Shown here in pieces: positions 23,805-34,829 of a DNA stretch of 64,000 bases. Made by a program: the position numbers and the translations under genes. This DNA comes from Pholiota molesta. Its lineage: Eukaryota; Basidiomycota; Agaricomycetes; Agaricales; Strophariaceae. The first letter of the stretch is position 1. Each line of letters starts with the position of its first letter. The notes beneath the pieces are model-generated. The model saw only the letters and a list, made by a program, of their open reading frames with translations. It was not told where the DNA came from and ran no database searches. The stretch spans positions 372,001 to 436,000 of the forward strand of contig JACGCK010000020.1 in NCBI GenBank assembly GCA_014925825.1. Direction: 5' to 3'.

Positions 23805-24218
23805 AGGGTGGATGTGCTATAGATTCGAGATGTCCACTCCCGTTAAGTAATTTATAAACATTTAATTCTCCAACGGCTTCAACTCGTTAGCTCTCTCCAA
23901 TCGCCATCCAGTGCAATGAAGATTCGTATTCAAGGCGCGGACGAAGGTTCAATTTGTCACTAGTGTGTTCATTTTCTTTTGTGATATCACTCACAAAACT
24001 AATATACCTTTAGCTACTTAGCTCTCTTGATTCTGCGTCTATGTTTCGGGCATCGGTTTTTGCACTGCAAAGCATCTGAGATGGGGCTTGATTCGTCTTG
24101 AGAAAGAAAGCACACCGAATAGAACTCATCATTCTGCGTTTTTCTTGGTTTGGGTATTATCCCTGCTTGACATTCCCTTGTCAGGCTGATCTCGTTCGAG
24201 CGGTATGTTGCGCGTCTA

Positions 24219-24813
24219 TGGTGCCCCAGGCCTAGTCACCACATATTTGTGACAAAGTTTATTCAGGTTCAGAAATTTCCCCAATTTCTTAGTTACTTGG
24301 TGAAAATGCTCCTTTTGCAATTGTCTATCAAACCTCCAAAGGGTTTCTTGATTGAAGCAAAACTGAGTGAGTTATATTTTGTGACCATTTCAGATTTGGC
24401 CAGATAAGATCATCTGTCCATATATGGTAACTCTAGATTAGATAAGGCATTATCTAACAGCAATCTACTGATTAGATAACTACCAATACTGATCTCCAAC
24501 TGTCCACAGCTCAATTTTTGCATGTAAAATATACATAAGTGAACTCACAGATGGATTTTAGTATTTATTTGCTTATTACAGGCTACAAATATAGTGGTAA
24601 CAGGTTGTTCATAGATATTGTCAAGTCATAATCTAATCTAATCTTGCAGTGAATGGCTATCAGGGTGCCAGCAAAGGCCAATTTGGCAGATTATAGTGTG
24701 CAAAATGCTTATTTCAATGATCCATGTCAAGATCTGGCTTGAGATAAATTTTTTTTTTCTGGCCGCCAATTTGGCCGCTGTCCAAACACGTGGTGACTAG
24801 GCCTGGGGCACCA
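24219..24813. mobile_element. TA-flanked MITE, 595 bp
   Basis: Near-perfect terminal inverted repeats of about 24 bp start TGGTGCCCCAGGCCTAGTCA at 24219 and end in the reverse complement at 24813. The element is flanked by TA on both sides (24217-24218 and 24814-24815), as expected for Tc1/mariner-type transposition. It has no transposase frame and an AT-rich interior with ATTAGATAA-type repeats, so it is non-autonomous. The paralogous site in block B (about 33340-33375) lacks it. Confidence 0.9.
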
Positions 24814-25043
24814 TACAGAAATTGTGATTTCTCCTACTTGCAATGAGATAAAATGGTTCCATTATATCTGATGCAAATACACGGAGGCGTCTCCAATCAC
24901 AGTTGGAGCTCAATCTGACATGCAGTAGGTGCAAGACCATAGAAACACGGGGGGGTCCCACAAATGCTGCGCTAATGGTCACATTATCTCTCTCTATGTA
25001 GATTGGCCGCGTCATCAATCGATCATCATTCACTACCACCATC

Positions 25044-25848
25044 ATGGCGGGCAAAACATTCAATGTACTCGGTACGTCCTTTCCTCACCCATAACACAAA
25101 CAGCCATAAGCTAACCTCCCCACCCTCTTCCACAGAAAACAACCCCGAGGTCATGAACCAGCTCGCCGCCGAGCTCGGGCTCTCCCCCGCGCTCGCGTTC
25201 CACGACGTCTACTCCCTCACCGAGCCCGCCCTGCTCGCGCTCGTCCCGCGCCCGGCCCTCGGCCTGCTCGTCACCATCCCCCTGACGCCCGCGTGGGCGC
25301 GCGAACGCGCGGCGGAGGACGCCGGGCGCCCCGCGTACGCCGGCGCAGGCCCCGACGAGCCCGTGCTCTGGTTCACGCAGACGATCGGGAACGCGTGCGG
25401 CTCGATCGGGCTGCTGCACTGTCTCCTGAACCTGCCGGCGGAGACGAGGGCGGCGTGCATCGGCCCCGACACGGAGCTCGCGCGCATCCGCGCCGCGGCG
25501 CTGCCGAAGACGGTGCGCGACCGCGCGCGCGTGCTCGAGGAGAGCGCGGCGTTCGAGGCGGCGCATGAGCGCGCCGCGCGGCTGGGCCAGTCCGCGGTGC
25601 CGTCGCATGAGGAGGGCCATCATCTTGGGAACCACTTCGTGGCGTTTGTGAAGGGCGCGGACGGGCGGCTGTGGGAGCTGGAGGGGGCGCGGACGGGCCC
25701 GCTGGACCGCGGCGTGCTGGCGGCGGACGAGGACGTGCTGAGCGAGCGCGCGCTGGACCTGGGGCTGCGGCGGGTCATGGAGATCGGGAAGGCGGATGCG
25801 GGGGGCGATCTGCGGTTTTCGTGCACAGTGCTGGGGCCTGCGGTCTGA
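25044..25848 (+). CDS. Ubiquitin C-terminal hydrolase (peptidase C12), copy 1
   Basis: Cysteine protease that removes small adducts from ubiquitin C-termini. Exons 25044-25071 and 25136-25848 give 246 residues. The start is MAGKTFNVL; the long in-frame extension upstream is intronic or UTR. Family features: NNPEVMNQLAAELG near the N-terminus, the active-site block QTIGNACGSIGLLHCLLN (catalytic Gln and Cys), and GNHFVAFVKG with the catalytic His. The usual catalytic Asp of the ELDGR loop is Glu here (LWELEGARTGP), as also in copy 2. The coding exon is strongly GC-biased against its flanks. It sits in a duplicated block with a six-cysteine gene downstream on the opposite strand. Confidence 0.92.
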
Positions 25849-26281
25849 ATAGCTCTTGGTGCGTTGGTGCGCGCATTGTCAAATTTTTTATAGCTATCAG
25901 CTTATCTTGCTGTCACCTTCGATTGGCATGTGTAGATAAATCTTTTTCTGTCCTTTGGACGCGGTTATTGAAGGCTGCCAGCGTAGCACCATATCTCCAT
26001 CGCGGGAGGCTGCGCAGCATGCCCTTCTCAGACAATGGAGGAGCCTTGCTCGATTGAATTTCAACTAATGTCTTGTCCGACATTGCCACTGCGCTTTTGA
26101 GGACATCCCTCCGAAACAGTGATATATTTAAATTTAATACAACTGTTCGAATGCGATTGACCCAGACGAAAAGACCAGAAAAGACCTCCAAATTATCGAA
26201 GGAGATCACCAACTTGTTACAATACAGAACACGACAAGAGGCTCACTGACGTCGAAACTCTACATAACGAAACTCATCTCA

Positions 26282-26494
26282 TTATCTGTGGGAAGGGAGT
26301 AATCGTGTTCCTGGGAGTCCAGTGCAAGTGGGGCGTCCGCAATAGTCAGGAATACCTTTCGGTGGCTTGGACGTCAAAATGCTGCAAGGGTTCAAACCGC
26401 TCAGCGTTGTGTGACTGAGGGTGGCATATTCACAGTATGAAATCCGCTTTTTAGTGAATCCGCATGTGAAAATGATTTCATAGGTCGTGCACAT
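26282..26494 (-). CDS. Small six-cysteine protein, copy 1
   Basis: A short frame of 70 residues with six spaced cysteines: MC, FTCG, SYCEY, NPCS, YCGR and TCTG, ending in GLPGTRLL. Copies at 34608 and 41883 keep all six cysteines and the LPGT motif although the rest differs, so the spacing is under constraint and the frame is probably real. There is no signal peptide, which suggests a cytosolic or nuclear protein, possibly zinc-binding; that is inference. A 5' exon may exist upstream, as a CAG acceptor lies just before the ATG. Family not recognised. Confidence 0.55.
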   Translation of the reverse strand: MCTTYEIIFTCGFTKKRISYCEYATLSHTTLSGLNPCSILTSKPPKGIPDYCGRPTCTGLPGTRLLPSHR

Positions 26495-27630
26495 CGTATC
26501 TGCGACGATGCTTATGCTAGCTGGTGGGAAGGTGGTGGATCTAAGTGTAAATTGTTAGCCATAGGAATGACGCCAAAGTTTATCTTGCCACTCACTGTCG
26601 CTAAAAAAAATCAAGCACTCAGATTTGAGGTGGTGAAAGTTTGATTAATCTTGGAGAGGTATTCAAGTTATAGTAATTTGTGTGCATTGCACTTGCTCCT
26701 GCGATCCGACTCAGAATCGAGATTCTGTAGTATCATTGTTCCCAAAAACATGTTGCAAAGCAACGTGTGTGTGTCTAAAGAATACATCGTCCACATAACT
26801 GAATCTTGAGATGGTCCAGGCCCATTCTAAGGTTCCTCAGATGAACAGGCACTTTCAAAGCTGCTATCTTTGAATACAATTCTTAGTCCATAAGTTCCGG
26901 AGAAAACTACTTGATTGCACACAACACAGCAGACCGGAACTCGGAATATCACATGCATCTTATTCTGGTGCTTACACCGTAGGCTGATGCAAAATCGGAG
27001 TACATATGCCTAGGGAGCAGATGGTCAATGGTAGATGAGCGTCTTTGTTGTCCAAATGGGCGAAAATTGTGTAAAACGAAGCATATTTTCGTGCCGGATG
27101 GTCCTTGAGCTTGATCGATTGATCTCCCGTCTATGTCTTTCTATGTCGGTATGTCGATGGTCCGAAATCTTTTCTCGTTTATCTTCTAATTCGCGCAGAG
27201 CGGAAGAGAGCGAATGGCAAGGACAATGGAATTGATGGACCAATCAGGAGCCTCGGCAAATCAGCTAACGAGATCTACCTGTTATAGATATGCAAATATA
27301 TTACTATAATTGGGAAATGGTCAATGCACTTTAGCCAAAGTCGGGTGAAATTTGGGTGAAAGTTGAACGGAACTTGTGTAAAACGAAGCACTTTTTCATC
27401 CCGGAATGGTGCTTAAAGCTTAAAGGCCCTTAATCTTCGCCATACCTTTTATTATCTAAATTTCCATGTTTCTCTATCACGATTCGTCGATTATCCGAAA
27501 CGTCCACTGGCGCTGGCTAGACAATGGAAGTGATTGACCAATAACCAGCTCACGGTGAATCAGTGGATATGTAGGATACGAAGTAATAAGCTGGATTACT
27601 CAAACAGCTGGAGCTAATGTAATAAACCCA
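26495..27630. other. Intergenic with internal repeat
   Basis: No gene recognised. It contains two related modules about 310 bp apart, each with TGTAAAACGAAGCA followed by a TTTTC(G/A)TxCCGG stretch and (C/T)TTGAGCTT or CTTAAAGCTT (about 27068 and 27377). Both modules are also present in block B (about 35380 and 35690), so they predate the block duplication. Confidence 0.4.
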
Positions 27631-27631
27631 T

Positions 27632-27883
27632 TTACAACTTGCAGAATTCCGAATCTGACATTGAGTGGCGAGTTGGAACTAGGACAAGTGGTTTCTTTAT
27701 GTGTGCGAAGGCTGTTCCCTGAGCTTCCCTCATCCCAACAGCCTCTGTGCATTTAGCGCATCCACCAGTGACCCATCGAACGGTATGACTTGGAGTATAT
27801 TTTGCGCAGGGGGTCACTTTGTTCGACGAGGGAGTGACAACGGCATAAGGGCAGAAGGCCATCTTTTCCCAGGAACACCGCAA
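27632..27883 (-). CDS. Hypothetical cysteine-containing open frame
   Basis: An 83-codon frame with VVTPSSNKVTPCAKYTPSHT and VTGGCAKCTEAVGM. The Cys-rich, repeat-free composition suggests a real exon, but I recognise no family, no partner exon was found, and it lies just outside the duplicated block. It ends 90 bp from the end of the lipase gene, so it could also be antisense or 3' untranslated sequence. Confidence 0.25.
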   Translation of the reverse strand: MRCSWEKMAFCPYAVVTPSSNKVTPCAKYTPSHTVRWVTGGCAKCTEAVGMREAQGTAFAHIKKPLVLVPTRHSMSDSEFCKL

Positions 27884-27972
27884 GCATAAACGACGTTGTT
27901 ATTAGTAAATGCATCTACTGTATATTATATGAATAGAGTATCAAGCGAAAGCGAAATTTATGCGGACAAATT

Positions 27973-29623
27973 CTATAGAATAAAAGAAGTAGCCCAATGT
28001 CTAATAACACTCGCCCCTTGTCGATGTGTCGACGGGAAGTGCTTTACGTCACGAGAAATGATCATTCCATGCGCATTCCTTACCGCCGGGAAAAACACAA
28101 GCTCCTTATTGATAGGAAGCTTATTTAACCAGCTTGCAATGATCTTGTGTGTCGGGCTAATAACGGGATGCCCCTTGGACACAGATGAGGGCGGATACAC
28201 TAGAGAGGGATTGGGGTCGTCGATGTTATCCACAACAGCCTCTTCCATCTCCAATTCAAGTCGCTCGACGAGGTCGAGAAGTGCTCTGCGGCCACCGCCT
28301 TGGACTTCTGCTTCGAGCGCCTCTATTCTTGCCCGCGAAGAGCGGGTTGCGAGAGAACAGCGGAGGACCAGTAGCGAGAGAAGCGCGGGTACGAGGACAG
28401 GTAAAAAGGTATACAGAAGCTAGAATAACAATGTAGCGTATCAGAATAGATCTGTCTGAATTTTTTCGAGGCACTCACGATATTGATGGGGAAGCGGAAT
28501 TGAAGGAATGGGTGTATGAGAGGTCTAGTAGGGACTACTTCTTTAAACCAGTCGGGGCTCAGAACGGTAGGCGATGGAGGCTTTGCTTGAGGGACTGTTG
28601 GCAGGGAGTACTGGCCGATAACATGAGGATATTCCTTTTGGAAATTGCTGCAAAAAAGACGATATTGATTAGATTCGTCGTCGCATTTGCAAGATCGCCG
28701 ACGTACACCTCAAGACCATTTGTTTCGTAATCGATAAATGGATCTGATGTTTCAATTGCCGCTGTTACATAAGGGACTGTCGTATCGTTGATCCTAGAAA
28801 GTAAATGAGGATGAGGATGGCTTGTATACTTGTAGTCTCCAGGTAAAACATACGCATTAGCATATATCCTGATGTGCTTGAATTTAGCCAAAGCCTTGTA
28901 GAAAATGAGATCTGCCACAGACATGACTCGATAAGCCACAGCACTTGGAAGGTAGAGAGAATTTTGACATACCAGGATCCGCCATGACAACAAGCAGTGG
29001 TCGTCCTGTCGGAGACCATCTGTCAACAGAGAAGAACTGTTCCCCGGTTCTTGATAAAAGTTTTGGCCCGAGAGACGACGTAATCCATGACAGTAAGGAT
29101 TTGCATCGAGGCAATCCGCAATGCGGAGTGGCGATGGTGTTGAAATTTATACGTTCAACATTTTCGAAGAAACCTTGCTGATCCAGGACTCTGCAGTGAT
29201 GTACGTGATCAACGTCAGAAATTACTGAGCGAAACCTATAACACCTACCCAAGGCAGTATCGAGCAATCAATCCGCCCAGACTATATCCTGTCACGGAGA
29301 AGCGGATGACCTGGTCGCCTTCATTTCCTAGATCTTTCACAGTTTCCAGGACCTTGAGAACGAAAGATAGTCAATTGCGATTTCTTGAGGGGATAATTAT
29401 GGGATCATCGACCACACACTTCTTTCACAACCTGTTCACCGCACCAATCGACACCATCATATGTTAATTCTTTCTGCATTGTCCGCGCCACTAATAGATG
29501 GAGTCGCGTGCCATCAGAGCTTGGGCTAGAGTGGGTCTCACGAGCAATGCGGGCAAGTTCGGCGAGGTTGCTTGGATTCCCCCACATTCCATGGATAAGT
29601 ACGAGAAGGTGGACTGGAGCCAT
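27973..29623 (-). CDS. DUF676 family serine esterase/lipase with C-terminal membrane segment
   Basis: Putative lipid esterase of the ROG1/LPL1 group. Seven exons close perfectly in phase: 29420-29623, 29249-29352, 28973-29190, 28854-28911, 28707-28793, 28479-28647 and 27973-28419, giving 428 residues. Start at MAPVHLLVLIHGMWGNPSN, which holds the oxyanion HG motif. The nucleophile elbow is FSVTGYSLGGLIARYCLG (Ser in GYSLG). Then NFNTIATPHCGLPR, SLGPKLLSRTGEQFF, MADPD, KHIRIYANA, NDTTVPYVTAAIE (charge-relay region) and LEVNFQKEYPHVIGQYSL. A hydrophobic LLYTFLPVLVPALLSLLVL near residues 280-300 looks like a membrane anchor, followed by an acidic tail. Fully intact, unlike several neighbours. 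Confidence 0.93.
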
Positions 29624-29984
29624 TCCTGGGGATGGGGCCTTGCTGCAGTCGCAAATTCGAAGGATGATATAGAGAAATAGCTGCACAGCCATAGCCCATT
29701 TATAATCGTAATAGTGCACACAATGCACATTGCGGCACAATAAGCGCTCTGGATAGTAGATACCCATATCAGGAAGGGTACACAGGAGAACACAGGGGTG
29801 TTGAAGTGCATAAGATGATGGCTTCGGAGAAATAGGAGCTGCCCTTGAGCTGCCCTGATTCGATGCGCTTGTAGCCACACAAAAAAAAACACGATTATTG
29901 CCAGATATGGTCAAAGTTTTTATTAGCTGTTCCGCTATATAAACCTCAAAACGGGAAAGAATTCCTCGATTTCAACCTGAAGGT

Positions 29985-30780
29985 GACGAAACAATCTGTT
30001 TTAAGATCTGATCGATTACGGCACGCAGCAGAGGACGTACCAATTGAAAGCCGAGAACTTCATTGCAAGCCAGAGTTTCTTCTTCTACCCGCCTCGCTCC
30101 AGAGGCTCAATACAGATAGGACACAGCCAGGAGCCTGACTGTTTCTGTGCCTTCAGCCATTACAATTCGGGCCGGCTAAAAGCATGTGAGTCAACCGTAG
30201 AGAAGGAGTGTCGACGAGCAGCCAGTGAAGGAGTCTAACGATATCATAAGGTTCGTTGAATAGAGTTGGTTCGCTAGGTGCCCGATCCAAGCTGTTGACC
30301 AGAGCATCTGGCAGACTCGACCCAAGAACTGATAGAGTTCAGGGAGTATTTCATCCGGCAGGTGAAGATACCAGAAGTTATCGAGCAGATAGACAACATC
30401 ATTGGTGTTGTTCATATCTATACAGCTCGGGAAATGTCGGGCTGACTCAGAGCGACCACGAGCTTGTACGTAGACCATAGTGGCGAGGCCTAAATCACGA
30501 GCAGTCCCCGCGAGTTGTTGCGTCTTCGAACACCCAAGGCTAGTATGTTTGTTGCAGGTTTGGTCATGAGACAAGGGGTGGCCTAATTCGCCTCCGAATC
30601 GTACGGATGCTGGCAGTGGCTTCCAAGTTGCCTCAGAATCCTGAAAGGTATACTAGCCTAGTCGTCTTCGACGTTTATGCTACCAGAATCTGTAGCAACA
30701 GAGAGAGTCGCATGAGCATACAGTGTTCGTGGATATGGTTGAGAGCGAAGGTGGGATGACTCCGTGGAGTGGCCACTGTC
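29985..30780. pseudogene. Collapsed copy of the 46.1-49.0 kb region (Rua1_C gene and its 5' neighbour)
   Basis: Three pieces follow one another in the same order as in the intact locus. 29990-30130 matches 46095-46245 (exon 2 of the Rua1_C/DUF4451 gene). 30165-30325 matches 47400-47560 (N-terminal part of the same gene). 30375-30775 matches 48590-48985 (upstream hypothetical gene). The intervening 1.1 and 1.0 kb are missing, so this is a deletion derivative of a segmental copy. Frames are broken. Confidence 0.75.
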
Positions 30781-31214
30781 CCTTGTTCCCACTTGTCTTT
30801 GGATGATGGACGAATAGTGTACACCACGTCCACATGTAGAACATTGAATAGAAGATACAGTTTCTTGACGTCGTGACGTCTGATCGATGTAGATATGCAT
30901 GTCAGAGCCATCCAGAATTGAAAGGAGCACGGCGAGATGGGAAATCTGTAAGTTGATGAGTGAACTAGTGACGAGTCAGTACTTCAGTTCCCAATCCACA
31001 GAATCATAATAAATCTTACTTACCAAATAAACATTCAAGATATAACGATATACATACTGAGACCAGAGAATTTGGCTTTTACAGAGTGCGGAAAAGGTGA
31101 ACGACGACAAAGAACAAGCGCTGATCATGAGCGACGCTGAACAGCGTGCGTCGTGAGCAATTGGTTCTCACGATATGGAATGCGGACATGCAGACTAGCA
31201 ATGCGGCGGCCACC
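30781..31214. other. Intergenic upstream of SRPK-like copy 1
   Basis: No supported gene. A minus frame at 30658-30930 spans the end of the collapsed copy and carries no known motif. Confidence 0.3.
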
Positions 31215-32634
31215 ATGCAGTTACTCAAGAGGTTTAGACCCACTGCCCACTTTCGTTCTGCGTCTTGGACCAGGCGGTTGCTCCTCGCATATTCCCTGCT
31301 ACTGGTTTCACCACTATCCCTACCTCAGAAATGCTCGAGGAAGAGAACTGGCCATGGTACACACCGCAATCCTTCTACCCAGTCCGTATCGGAGACGTAG
31401 TTCATTCCAAGTACCAAGTTCTCTATAAACTCGGTTATGGAACCACCGCTACTACCTGGATGTGCCGGGATCTTCAGTCAGTCCCTTTGTTTTTCGTCTT
31501 GAAACAAACTGAGCGTTTCCAGTCGCGATGAATACGTGTGCATGAAGTCCATGGTCTGCGACTATACCTCCGTCCGACGCGAGGTCACAGCGTATCAAGT
31601 CTTAGCCGAAGTAGGCAAGACTAGCGGGTCGACCGGAAAGCTGTATGTTAGGCAGGCATTAGATCAATTTGAACTTCGTCACGGCGACCGCAGCTACCAT
31701 TTCCTCATTCATGAGGCGCTCGGTCTTAGTGTGCAATTCTTTCTCGACTACGCTGACGGAAGTCTTCCTATCTTCTACGTTAAGGAATTTACATCCCAGA
31801 TGCTGCAGGCTTTGGAATTCATCCACAGCGCCCATGTCATTCATGCAGGTCTGACCTCTTCTGATAACATACTCTGTCCTGTCTTCTCACCTTTGACTCT
31901 AGACCTACAACCAAGCAACATTCTCCTTCACATTTATGATGAAACGGTTCTCAAAGACGGCGAGGAAGCGGAAATCGAACATCCTAGCGCGAGGAAAATC
32001 ATAGGAGAAACTGTGGTCTTCGAAACCAGGGATCTTCCCGGACCCGTGCGTCGCTGGCTAGGTGGGAAGAGCCGACCTGTTCTGTGTGATTTCGGCGAAG
32101 CACGTACGGGGAAGGACTCATATATAGAACACATCCAGCCAGCTGTCTATCGCGCGCCAGAGGTATTCTTGCACCTCCCGTGGAGCACACCCGTGGATAT
32201 CTGGAATCTTGGCTGCATGGTGCGTGTGATCATCATCGCCTCTTCCCTCACGTTGTCATTGATTAATGCAGGTATGGGGCCTCGTGCTGGGGCGACACCT
32301 CTTCTCCCGGACGGGTGCGCCAGATGGGGAGACTGCAGACAAAAACCAGCTCGCTCGGATGGCTGCTCTGCTTGGACCTCCCCCAGAAGCGCTCCTCGCC
32401 GACTCGGGTCCGCGCGCTCTCGAATTTTTTAATGAGGACGGGTCTGCCAAAGGGGACGCTCCGAATGAGACGCTCGAGGTGGTCCTTGCGTCTTCTCAGG
32501 AGCATGCTAGAGAGACGATGACGGTCGAGGAGTCGGAAGCGTTCCTCGCTTTTATTAGACGAACTTTGACGTGGACAGAGGAAAAGCGAGCCTCTGCCTC
32601 AGAATTGCTCAACGATCCCTGGATTGCAAACTAG
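31215..32634 (+). CDS. SRPK-like protein kinase, copy 1 (one-base frameshift in exon 1)
   Basis: Ser/Thr kinase of the SRPK type expanded in agaricomycetes. Exons: 31215-31476, 31523-31848, 31903-32219 and 32272-32634. Motifs: SFYPVRIGDVVHSKYQVLYK, LGYGTTATTW (nucleotide loop), YVCMKSMVCDY (ATP-binding Lys), IHADLQPSNIL (catalytic Asp, spliced across an intron), LCDFGEA (metal-binding), YRAPEVFLHLPW (APE) and VDIWNLGCM. Exon 1 is one base short near 31262-31275 (GGACCAGGCGG against GGGACCCCGACCG in copy 2), so the first 18 codons are out of frame. Either a dead copy, a start further in, or a sequence error. Inverted relative to copy 2. Confidence 0.82.
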
Positions 32635-32775
32635 TTTAGGTACGTGCTTTCTTTGTTCAACTTCCATGCTTGCAGATGCTGACTTTGATGTTCTCTTCCC
32701 ATAGCTGAATCTGCTACATAATCTTCAAGTTCCTATGATCTTTGATACCCAAACACACAATGTACATCAAAACGG

Positions 32776-32942
32776 GGATGAAGGTCGTTACATGGGAGCG
32801 GGCGCCGCCTGGGATGGGTGCTTCACATCTGAAGAACGAGGCTAGCGGGCAGGCGATGGCTTCTTCGAAGCAGATCGAGGCTCTAGGCAAGAAGATCACG
32901 GTGGAGGGGACCGTTTCTCCAGCGCAGACACCGCAGCAGTGA
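32776..32942 (+). pseudogene. 3' fragment of the uS10m gene at the edge of block B
   Basis: Fifty-five codons matching the C-terminus of the uS10m gene at 23640-23804: GMKVVTWERAPPGMGASHL, then IEALGKKITVEGTVS, ending in a stop. It lacks the whole ribosomal S10 core and starts at the duplication breakpoint. The frame is still open, so it drifted little or is fused to local sequence; there is no evidence of function. Confidence 0.8.
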
Positions 32943-33542
32943 AGAGTGGATGTGCTATAGATTTAAAATGTCGACCGCCTTTAGGTAATTTATAAACATA
33001 TAACTCTCGGATGGCTTCAGCTTGTTAGCGCTCGATCGCCATCTATACAAGGAGAACTCTTGTTCAAGACACAGATAAAAATTCAAATTTTCACTAGGGT
33101 GTGCATTGCCTTTCGTGATATCGCTGAGAAAAACTAATATCCATATAGTTTAGCTCTCTTGATTTTGAGTCTACCATGTTTTGTATGCTCTAAGGCTTCG
33201 GTTCTTCCCTGGCAAGTATCTAAGATTCGGCCTTGATTCGTCTTAAAAATGAAAGCACACCGAATAGACCTGTTCATTGTGTTCTTATTCATGTTCATCT
33301 GGATGATATGTCCTTGTCCGGCTGGTCTCGTTCGAGTGGTATCTTGCACACATACACATGCAGTGACCGTCTCCTACTTGGAGTAAGGTATAATGATACT
33401 TTATAGCTTTATATCTAATTCACATACATACTAAGTGCAACCACGCAAAACACGGGGTCCCACAAATGCTGCGCTAACGGTCACATTATCTCCCTCTATG
33501 TAGATTGGCCGGCGTCATCAATCATCATTCACTACCACCACC

Positions 33543-34338
33543 ATGGCACGCAAAACATTCAATGTCCTCGGTACGTCCTCTTCTCACCTTCCGCCATCAG
33601 ACTAACCTCCGCACCTTCTTCACAGAAAACAACCCCGAGGTGATGAACCAGCTCGCCGCTGAGCTCGGGCTCGCCCCCGCGCTCGCGTTCCATGACGTCT
33701 GCTCCCTCACCGAGCCCGCCCTGCTCGGGCTCGTCCCGCGCCCAGCGCACGCGCTGCTCGTCACCATCCCCCTGACGCCCGCCTGGGCCCACGAGCGCGA
33801 GGCGGAGGACGCGCAGCGCACCGCGTACGCCAGCGTGGGCCCCGCCGAGCCCGTGCTGTGGTTCAAGCAGACGATTGGAAATGCGTGCGGCTCGATTGGG
33901 CTGCTGCACTGTCTCCTGAACCTGCCAGAGGAGGTGCGGGCGGCGTGCATCGCCCCCGAGACGGAGCTCGCGCGGATCCGCGCCGCGGCGCTGCCGAAGA
34001 CCACGCGCGACCGCGCGCGCGTGCTCGAGGACAGCGCGGCGTTCGAGGCGGCGCACGAGCGCGCCGTGCAGCTGGGCCAGTCCGCGGTGCCGACGTATGA
34101 GGAGGGGTATCATATGGGGAACCACTTTGTGGCGTTCCTCAAGGGTGCTGATGGGCGGCTGTGGGAGCTGGAGGGCTCGCGCACGGGCCCGCTGGAGCGT
34201 GGGCTGCTGGCGCCAGACGAGGACGTGCTGAGTGAAAGGGCGCTGGAACTGGGGCTGAGGAGGGTGATGGAGATCGGGAAGGCGGATGCGGGTGGGGATC
34301 TGCGGTTTTCGTGTACGGCGTTGGGGCCTGCGGTTTGA
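33543..34338 (+). CDS. Ubiquitin C-terminal hydrolase (peptidase C12), copy 2
   Basis: Exons 33543-33570 and 33626-34338, the same architecture and length (246 residues) as copy 1. Start MARKTFNVL. Active-site block QTIGNACGSIGLLHCLLN is unchanged, as is GNHFVAFLKG. Substitutions cluster in surface-like parts (PRPAHALLV, QRTAYASVGPAEP). The catalytic Asp position is again Glu (LWELEGSRTGP). Both copies are open throughout with no indel between them, which implies purifying selection on both. Strong GC bias at synonymous sites is kept. Confidence 0.92.
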
Positions 34339-34607
34339 GCTCGGGTAGTATGTTGGTACGCACGCTGTCTATTTTTCTTTTAGCTCGGAACTCATCTTTC
34401 TATCACCTTGGGTTGGAATGTATAAATAAATTCTCTTCTGTTATTTGGGCGCCTGAAGCGGGCGCTGTACGCTACTTCACTTCGAAACAGTCATATTTAA
34501 CTTCACTGCGATCTATTTGAATTATAGCGACTAAGGTTGACCCAGACGAAAAGATGAGAAAGGAGCTCCAAATGCCCAACAGTGTTGGTGATGTCAACAC
34601 TCCATAA

Positions 34608-34829
34608 CTAAATGCGTTCTCTGTGCGAAGGGAGCAGCCGTGTTCCTGGGAGTCCAGTGCAAGGGGGGCGTCCGCAATAGTCAGGAATACCTTTCGGTGG
34701 GCTGGACGTCACAATGCTGCAAGGGGTCAAACCGCTCAGCGTCGAGTGGCTGAGGGTGGCATATTCACAGTATGAAATCCGCTTTTTGGTGAAGCCGCAT
34801 GTGAAGATGATTTCGTAGATTGTGCACAT
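34608..34829 (-). CDS. Small six-cysteine protein, copy 2
   Basis: Duplicate of the frame at 26282: MCTIYEIIFTCGFTKKRIS, then YCEYATLSHSTLSGLTPCS, YCGRPPCTGLPGTRLLPS. All six cysteines are kept, and most differences are conservative (T to S, N to T), which supports coding. It lies 270 bp after UCH copy 2 on the opposite strand, as in block A. Function unknown. Confidence 0.52.
   Translation of the reverse strand: MCTIYEIIFTCGFTKKRISYCEYATLSHSTLSGLTPCSIVTSSPPKGIPDYCGRPPCTGLPGTRLLPSHRERI

Larger units (their letters stand above)
23632..27430. repeat. Segmental duplication, block A (paired with 32776-35750)
   Basis: Colinear with block B from the uS10m 3' end (GATGAAGGTC) through the UCH gene and the six-cysteine gene to a shared end at a TTAAAGCTTAAA motif. 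Coding parts are very similar and non-coding parts clearly diverged, so the duplication is not recent. Near its right end the block holds an internal repeat: GTGTAAAACGAAGCA at about 27068 and again near 27377. Block A alone contains the MITE at 24219-24813. Confidence 0.85.

Noticed and set aside
25111..25635. Long minus-strand open frames opposite the UCH genes (also at 33559-34125)
   Set aside because: Arg/Gly-rich shadows produced by the strong GC bias at third positions of the real UCH exon.
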